A DNA stretch of 64,000 bases from an uncultured Pseudomonadota bacterium (lineage in GTDB: Bacteria; Pseudomonadota; Gammaproteobacteria; Steroidobacterales; Steroidobacteraceae). The notes beneath the pieces are model-generated. The model was not told where the DNA came from and did no database searches. It worked only from the letters and a program-made list of their open reading frames with translations. The stretch lies in the NCBI GenBank assembly GCA_903927005.1, contig CAIYLH010000069.1, positions 27,270 through 91,269 of the forward strand. The letters are read 5' to 3'. Every line of letters begins with the position of its first letter. Within the stretch, counting starts at the first letter, position 1. This document shows, in pieces, positions 58,953-64,000 of the stretch. A program made the translations under genes and the position numbers.

Positions 58953-60116
58953 ATGACCGGACTTGAGAACCCCGTGCTGCAGATACGCGGCCACCGACTC
59001 CTGCCGATCGTGCAGGGGGGGATGGGGGTAGGCATATCCGGTCACCGGCTGGCCGGTACCGTCGCCCGCCACGGCGCCGTAGGGACCCTGGCGAGCGTCG
59101 ACCTGCGCCGACTTTACCCTGACATCATGCAGCGACTGCGCCGGTGCCGCGACCCCGCGTCGCACGGTGCGGCAAACGTCGAGGCCTTGGCGCGCGAGAT
59201 CGCTGCCGCACGGGCGATCGCAGGGCCCAGTGGATTCATTGCCGTCAACGTCATGCGCGCGCTCTCCAACTACGCCGACCTCGTCGTGGAAGCCTGCCGC
59301 AGCGGCGCTAACGCGATTGTGTCCGGCGCCGGCCTGCCGCTGGAGCTGCCGGAGCTGACCGAGCCTTATCCCGACGTCGCGCTGATCCCGATTCTTTCGG
59401 AGGAGCGGGGTGTGCGCGTAGTCATGAAGAAATGGGCTCGGCGCGGCCGGATGCCCGACGCGATCGTACTGGAGCATCCGCGCTACGCCGGCGGCCATCT
59501 GGGCGCAACGCGAATGGCGGATATTGATGACACTCGCTTCGACTTTGCCCGAGTGCTGGCCGCAATCCGTGCCGAGGGCGGCGAATCGGCGACCGTGCCA
59601 CTGATCGTCGCCGGCGGCATCAACAGTCGCGAGAAGATGCAGGCCGCATTCGCGCTCGGCGCTAACGCCGTACAAATCGGCACCCCTTTCGCGGTGACGG
59701 TCGAGTGCGACGCCCACCCGAACTTCAAGAAAGTGCTCGCCGAGGCTCTACCTGCCGACATTGTCACGTTCATGAGCCCGGCGGGACTGCCTGCACGGGC
59801 GGTGCTGACGCCGTGGCTGAAGCGCTATCTGCAGAAGGAGCCGCGGTTGCGTGCTGCTGCACGGCCTGATCCATCGGGCATCACCTGCCCGAGCCAGGTC
59901 CAATGTCTCTCCTCGTGTGGCTTCAAGGACGGCAACCCTGCCGCCGGCCAGTTCTGCATCGAAACGCAGCTCGCAGCGGCGCAGCGCGGCAGCGTCGACA
60001 AGGGACTGTTCTTTCGTGGCAGCGAATCACTGCCGTTCGGCGAGCAGATCAAGAGCGTCGCCGACCTGCTGGGTCACCTGCTCGGAGAACCTGCCCCGAC
60101 GCTGGCCTTGGGCTAG
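58953..60116 (+). CDS. nitronate monooxygenase family flavoprotein
   Basis: A 387-residue FMN TIM-barrel protein (PF03060): PIVQGGMGVGISGHRLAGTVARHGAVGTLAS, FIAVNVMRALSNYADLV, AIVSGAGLPLELPE, GGHLGATR, IVAGGINSREKMQAAFALGANAVQIGTPF. The C-terminal cysteine cluster CPSQVQCLSSCGFKDG is a feature of a subgroup of this family and could bind a metal or an iron-sulfur cluster. It oxidises nitronates, or may be a related reductase. ATG 58953 starts the conserved NPVLQIRGHRLLPIVQ region. Its 3' end overlaps the convergent transporter gene by four bases. Confidence 0.85.
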   Translation: MTGLENPVLQIRGHRLLPIVQGGMGVGISGHRLAGTVARHGAVGTLASVDLRRLYPDIMQRLRRCRDPASHGAANVEALAREIAAARAIAGPSGFIAVNVMRALSNYADLVVEACRSGANAIVSGAGLPLELPELTEPYPDVALIPILSEERGVRVVMKKWARRGRMPDAIVLEHPRYAGGHLGATRMADIDDTRFDFARVLAAIRAEGGESATVPLIVAGGINSREKMQAAFALGANAVQIGTPFAVTVECDAHPNFKKVLAEALPADIVTFMSPAGLPARAVLTPWLKRYLQKEPRLRAAARPDPSGITCPSQVQCLSSCGFKDGNPAAGQFCIETQLAAAQRGSVDKGLFFRGSESLPFGEQIKSVADLLGHLLGEPAPTLALG

Positions 60117-61852
60117 CGCTGCCGATCGGGCCACTTCGACGGCGCCCGCTCGACATCGCCGCTGCGCGCCCGGCCCTTTAACTTGCGCAGCGCGCCGCCC
60201 ACTGGCGCACGCAGCGCCGGATACGCAAACGTAGCCAAGTGCGAGTGAATTCGCCGCAGGTCGCGGGCGACACGCACGACCCGGCTGTCGTCCTGCATCG
60301 CAGGCGCGCCGTCCTGGCCTGTTGCGCGGTTTGCCAACATTGACTCTCGCAACTGGCGAACCATCAGTGCTGTCGCATCGGCTTCCATTTCTCGCAGTCG
60401 TGATTTTCGCTCAAACAAGCGCTGCGCATCTGCAGGATCGCCACGCAGAAAAACTGCCATCGCGAGCCTGAGGCTCTCCAGAAGTTCGTCGTGCATGGCG
60501 CCAATTTCCTGCACTTCGGCAGGTGATAGCGCCAGACCCTGCTTTTGGGATCGAGCCACGAATTCCATTAGGCTGTTGGCAACGATGTCGCTGACATGCT
60601 CGATGTTAATGACCGCACTTAGAATATCCTGAAGGCGCGATCCCTCACGCGAGTCGTCCAGCGTCTGCTCGGAGCTCATTGCGACGAGATAGGAGCGGAT
60701 AGCGCTGCCTAGCTGACGGATAGCCCGGTCGGAGTCCGAAACCATAGCCAGCTTGCCGTTATCCTCATCGCGGAAAACCTCAAGCGAGGTGCGCAACATG
60801 CCATCGGCCATGTCCGCCATTCGCAGCGTTTCACGCGTCGCGTTCGCTAGCGCCACAGTCGCCGAATCGAGCGCTGCTGCCTCAAGATAGAGGGGCTTTC
60901 CTGGATCGGCAGGTTGCGGCGGCTCGGGGAGCAGCCGCACTAGCAACGAGGCGGAGCGCTCAACGACCGGCAGGAACGCCAGCGCCAGCGCCAAATTGAA
61001 CAGCACGTGGAAGTCCACCGCTAGCCTTGTAGCTGAAACGGGCAGCAGCGTCAGGCCGTGCGCGACGAAGCCCAGAAAAGGCAATAGCGTCGCAGCACCC
61101 AGCACCCGCACTAGAAAATTCCCCAGTGGCAGACGACGCGCCACGGGCGCCGAAGCGTGCATAAGCGCCGGCATCGCGCCACCGACGTTGGCACCAAGTA
61201 CTAACGCCAATGCCTCCTGCAGCCCAAGCACGTGACCCACCGTAAGTGTCGCAACGAATAGCACAATGGCAACGCTCGAGTGGCACGCCCAGGTAATTTA
61301 CGCCGCGACGATCATTGCGATTAGCGGCTCCGCGCTCAGTGCCGCGAGAATTTCCCGTAACAGCGGTGTAGCCTCGACCGGCGCCAGCGTGTGCTGCATT
61401 GCCGAAAGTGCAGAAATCATCAAACCGACACCTATCGCCACGCGACCTATGTTCTTGACGTGGCTGCCCTTCGACCAGCGGAATATCATCACGCCGAATA
61501 GCAGCAGTGGCGGGGCGAGCAGGCTCACATCAAACGCCAGCATTTTCGCGACGATCGCGGTGCCGACGTTGGCCCCCAGCATGACGGCAAGCGCAGGCGC
61601 GAGTGCAATGACGCCGGATTCGGTGAAAGAGACGGCCATCAAGCCAGTCGCTGTGCTGCTCTGCAGTAAGGTCGTTATGCCAACGCCGGCTGCGAACGAG
61701 GCCCACCGGGTCGAAAGGTTGCGCTCAAGCCATTGGCGCAGCAGGCTGCCGTAGCCGCGCTGCACGCCGGTGCTGACCATATGGGTGCCCCACAACAGGA
61801 GCCCCACATCGCCGGCCAAATACACGATGAGGCGCGTGCCGGACATCGTCAT
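60113..61852 (-). pseudogene. Na/phosphate cotransporter-PhoU protein interrupted by an in-frame TAA
   Basis: One continuous frame, 61852-60113, encodes a Na/Pi-cotransporter (NptA/YjbB type) of about 578 residues. The first transporter repeat has QSSTATGLMAVS and LGANVGTAIVAK, the second LGANVGGAMPALMH, and the C-terminal 230 residues form a PhoU-like helical domain (ALLRTSLEVF region through LAFVARSQKQG). The frame is broken by a TAA at 61300-61298, exactly where family members read a Leu inside AALxTWACHSSVA. Both sides are otherwise conserved, so the lesion is recent, or a base-call error (TTA or CTA to TAA). A restart at GTG 61264 could make the second half only. Confidence 0.8.
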
Positions 61853-62012
61853 CCCGCCCTGAACGCAACAATACGCGCGCGGTTAGCGCGTGGCGGGGCA
61901 AGTACGAGAGAGCTGAGCATGAACTAACTTAGCGCGACTGGAAGCCTCGCGCCACGAAGGGATCCACATCCCGACCGGCATGTTCAAGGACTGAGACGGT
62001 GGTCACGCGCCG

Positions 62013-62030
62013 GGGCGGCGTGAACCGCCC
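62013..62030 (-). terminator. hairpin after the FNR-type regulator gene
   Basis: GGGCGG (62013-62018) pairs with CCGCCC (62025-62030) around a six-base loop, just past the regulator stop at 62038. There is no clear U tract, so it is a weak terminator candidate. Confidence 0.4.
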
Positions 62031-62037
62031 TCGCGGA

Positions 62038-62730
62038 TCAGCTTGTTACAGCGCCCGCAATCAGCCGCAGGTCGCTGGCATCCAGTACACGCAGGTCCTT
62101 GGCGCTGACGTCGATGACACGCAACCGACCTAGCTCTGACATGCAGCGACTGACCGTCTCGATCGTGACGCCCAGGTAACTTGCGATATCTCGTCGACTG
62201 ACAGCCAAACGGAAGCGCGATCCGTCCAGCCCCGCGCGCTGCAATCGACCGGACATGTCCAACACGAAGGTTGCGACACGAGCGAGGGCAGCCTGCTCGA
62301 AAATCTCACCGAGCAGCTGTTGGGTGGCGTTGACCCGGGCAGCGAGCAGACGCAACAGTTCCATGCCAACTCGCGGCGCGTCCTCCGCAAGCTTCTCGAG
62401 CGATGCGCGCGGCAACCGGCAGACACGACTCTGGGTGAGTGCGATCGCCGACGTGCGGCTGCTAACGCCAGACAGCCCAGCAAGTCCGATGACGTCCCCC
62501 GCGACCGCCACCTGCAGCACGGCCTCCGAGCCGCTGGGTCGGGTGACAACATCCTTGATTGATCCGCTGCGCAGCGCGTATATCGCGTCAGTGGGACGGC
62601 CCTCGACGTAAAGCGCCTCCCCAGCCGCCACCAGGGTTCGCACGGCGCCGACTCGACTGTGCAGGGCGTCGCCACCGCACAGCACTACCAGCGCGCATCG
62701 GTCACAGCTATCAAGCATTCGGTTACACAC
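62038..62730 (-). CDS. CRP/FNR-family oxygen-responsive regulator
   Basis: A roughly 230-residue FNR-type regulator. Near the N-terminus, CDRCALVVLC keeps the FNR spacing Cys-x2-Cys-x5-Cys and another Cys lies three residues before it in MLDSCDRC, giving ligands for an oxygen-labile 4Fe-4S cluster. The cyclic-nucleotide-like beta roll (GEALYVEGRPTDAIYALRSGSIKDVV) and the C-terminal helix-turn-helix SRRDIASYLGVTIETVSRCMSELG follow. GTG 62730 has GGAGG six bases upstream and is preferred to ATG 62736 or the long frame from 62880. It is divergent in function from no neighbour, but an FNR-like box precedes the nitronate monooxygenase gene. Confidence 0.85.
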   Translation of the reverse strand: MCNRMLDSCDRCALVVLCGGDALHSRVGAVRTLVAAGEALYVEGRPTDAIYALRSGSIKDVVTRPSGSEAVLQVAVAGDVIGLAGLSGVSSRTSAIALTQSRVCRLPRASLEKLAEDAPRVGMELLRLLAARVNATQQLLGEIFEQAALARVATFVLDMSGRLQRAGLDGSRFRLAVSRRDIASYLGVTIETVSRCMSELGRLRVIDVSAKDLRVLDASDLRLIAGAVTS

Positions 62731-62898
62731 AGCCATCCTCCGCAGCCAAGCAGGGTCTCCCGGGGGGCGGGAGTGGCCGGAGTCTAGCGCCGGCAGGCTA
62801 GGGCGACACGCGATGGGCGTACGTAATAAACGCAGACTGCGCGCAATCGACTTCTCTAAAGCTGTACAACGCCGCGCCACGGCTAGACAGACCGCCTG

Positions 62899-63177
62899 CT
62901 ATTTGAGTTCGACCTCGATGAAGCGGAACTCGTGGTCGTTGACGTTAATGACGTTGTGCGCGACCCCAGCCGGGCGAGAGTACGATTGACCGGCCTTCAG
63001 TGGGGCGTCCCGTGTGCCGCTGGGCTCAACCAAGCGCAACGTGCCGCTCGTGAGCGGGACGACCACGTAGTCGTGAGCGTGCACGTGATAGCCGGTCTCC
63101 GCCCCGGGCGCAAAGCAATATTCCGTGACAATGACCCGTTCAGTCTCGACCTGCACCGTTCCTACTGCCTGCGTCAT
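62899..63177 (-). CDS. small cupin protein
   Basis: A 92-residue single cupin. The metal-binding motif is GAETGYHVHAHDYVVVPLTSGTLRLVE (His-x-His), and a second is GVAHNVINVND. Single-domain cupins of this size have many roles, so no function is assigned. It is divergent from ahpC across a 190-base gap with an OxyR-like box, which may also affect it. Confidence 0.8.
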   Translation of the reverse strand: MTQAVGTVQVETERVIVTEYCFAPGAETGYHVHAHDYVVVPLTSGTLRLVEPSGTRDAPLKAGQSYSRPAGVAHNVINVNDHEFRFIEVELK

Positions 63178-63265
63178 CAGCGATCTCCCGCCTGAGGCCG
63201 GCCGCGAAGCGCCGCCGGCGCGCTTGCAGGATAGCGATAGACCTGCGCCCTGACGAGGCCAATTG

Positions 63266-63302
63266 ATAGACTATATCTATCGTTTATATTGATTTAATCC
63301 AT
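63266..63302 (+). promoter_or_regulatory. OxyR-like box upstream of ahpC
   Basis: The pattern ATAG-N7-CTAT-N7-ATTG-N7-CCAT matches the four spaced tetranucleotides of OxyR sites (ATAG-N7-CTAT-N7-ATAG-N7-CTAT). The first two are exact and the last two have one change each. It ends 65 bases before the ahpC ATG. OxyR itself is not in the window. Confidence 0.6.
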
Positions 63303-63367
63303 TTGAACTATCTTTTGGGGCCTGCCAGACTTCGCCTCGCTTTCAACAATCTGCCGAGGAATAGCTA

Positions 63368-63931
63368 ATGTCTCTGATCAATACCGTCATCAAGCCGTTC
63401 AAGGCGACCGCGTACCACAACGGCAAGTTTGTCCCCGTTTCCCATGAAGACCTCATGGGCAAGTGGTCGGTCGTCGTCTTCTACCCGGCCGATTTCACCT
63501 TTGTCTGCCCGACCGAACTGGGCGACCTGGCCGATCATTACGCTGAGTTCCAGAAGCTGGGCGTGGAAATCTATGGCGTGTCGACCGACACCCACTTCGC
63601 GCACAAGGCCTGGCACGACACCTCCGAGACGATCGCCAAGGTCAAGTACCCGCTCGTTGGCGACCCGACCACGACGCTCGCGCGTAACTTCGAGGTTCTG
63701 ATTGAGGACGCCGGTCTCGCACTGCGTGGCACGTTCGTGATCAACCCGGCCGGCGAGATCAAGGTCATGGAAGTTCATGACAACGGCATCGGCCGCGATG
63801 CGAAGGAACTGCTGCGCAAGGTTCAGGCCGCGCAGTACGTCGCCTCGCATCCGGGCGAAGTTTGCCCTGCCAAGTGGACGCCGGGCGCGAAGACGCTGTC
63901 GCCGTCGCTCGACCTGGTTGGCAAGATCTGA
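63368..63931 (+). CDS. ahpC: alkyl hydroperoxide reductase peroxiredoxin
   Basis: A 187-residue typical 2-Cys peroxiredoxin. The peroxidatic C47 is in [12 protein letters not shown], and the resolving Cys is in [13 protein letters not shown] near the C-terminus. It detoxifies hydrogen peroxide and organic peroxides with an AhpF- or thioredoxin-type partner. GAGGAA lies before ATG 63368. No ahpF follows within the window. Confidence 0.95.
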   Translation: MSLINTVIKPFKATAYHNGKFVPVSHEDLMGKWSVVVFYPADFTFVCPTELGDLADHYAEFQKLGVEIYGVSTDTHFAHKAWHDTSETIAKVKYPLVGDPTTTLARNFEVLIEDAGLALRGTFVINPAGEIKVMEVHDNGIGRDAKELLRKVQAAQYVASHPGEVCPAKWTPGAKTLSPSLDLVGKI

Positions 63932-63952
63932 TCGATCGATCCTGATAGGGAC

Positions 63953-63980
63953 GTCGGCCGGGGCACTTGCCCGGGCCGAC
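63953..63980 (+). terminator. terminator-like hairpin after ahpC
   Basis: A 13-bp stem with one mismatch, from GTCGGCC at 63953 to GGCCGAC ending at 63980, begins 22 bases past the ahpC stop. A very short loop and little U tract make it strong as a hairpin but not canonical as an intrinsic terminator. Confidence 0.5.
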
Positions 63981-64000
63981 CTTCCGCACCCCGGACTAGT

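Overview
The window is a high-GC, gene-dense bacterial chromosome segment, most likely from a gammaproteobacterium of the Xanthomonadales/Steroidobacterales type. That placement is an inference from the TamA/TamB pair, SlyX, FNR-like and AhpC proteins, a GntR-type GlcNAc regulon with NagX and NagB-II, and the overall codon style. No rRNA, tRNA, CRISPR array, transposase or prophage was seen. The only mobile-looking stretch is 12.5-14.0 kb.

Layout. 0.15-1.2 kb: a trans-3-hydroxyproline dehydratase. 4.9-1.2 kb (minus): a translationally coupled exported operon (TPR protein, lipocalin-like protein, class C serine hydrolase). 5.2-10.7 kb: tamA-tamB for outer-membrane assembly. 12.6-10.8 kb (minus): an exported D-aminoacylase-family amidohydrolase. 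12.6-14.0 kb: two toxin-antitoxin modules, brnTA and higBA-like, with a pair of 63-bp direct repeats around brnTA and palindromic operator candidates. 14.2-17.6 kb: an exported serine hydrolase and a non-pyrrolysine MttB-family methyltransferase. 17.7-29.8 kb: a divergent GlcNAc/chitin-oligosaccharide regulon, with nagR-nagB-II-nagA on minus and nagX, GH20 hexosaminidase, fused EIIA-HPr-EI, EIICBB permease and SGNH hydrolase on plus. 29.9-39.4 kb (minus): an eight-gene N-methylglutamate operon (mgdABCD-gmaS-mgsABC) for methylamine oxidation, followed by a divergent XRE-cupin regulator and an APC-family permease (39.6-42.0 kb). 43.1-47.4 kb: an RND efflux adaptor and pump. 47.5-48.8 kb: an exported cupin and S-formylglutathione hydrolase. 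48.8-49.3 kb (minus): a cobalamin riboswitch whose only downstream ORFs are a 57-codon microprotein and a shorter overlapping one. 49.5-52.3 kb: an SDR oxidoreductase, a divergent Tus/Ter-family protein whose promoter is bracketed by a perfect 16-bp inverted repeat, and ferredoxin-NADP reductase. 58.5-52.3 kb (minus): slyX and a hoxFUYH-hoxW bidirectional NAD-coupled [NiFe] hydrogenase operon with an RluA-type pseudouridine synthase coupled to its end. 59.0-64.0 kb: nitronate monooxygenase, a Na/Pi cotransporter-PhoU gene interrupted by an in-frame TAA, an FNR-type regulator, a small cupin, and ahpC behind an OxyR-like box.

How the genes work together. The nag region makes a complete route from extracellular chitooligosaccharide ends through PTS uptake to fructose-6-phosphate. 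The mgd/gmaS/mgs operon converts methylamine to formaldehyde and ammonium, and S-formylglutathione hydrolase and the MttB-like protein fit a wider C1/methylated-amine theme. The hydrogenase, FNR-like regulator and Fpr point to a facultative or microaerobic redox lifestyle. The items I rate most worth a second look are the Tus-like gene with its inverted repeat, the orphan cobalamin riboswitch with its microprotein, the EIIB duplicate with Cys replaced by His, the repeat-flanked TA region, and the nonsense-interrupted transporter.
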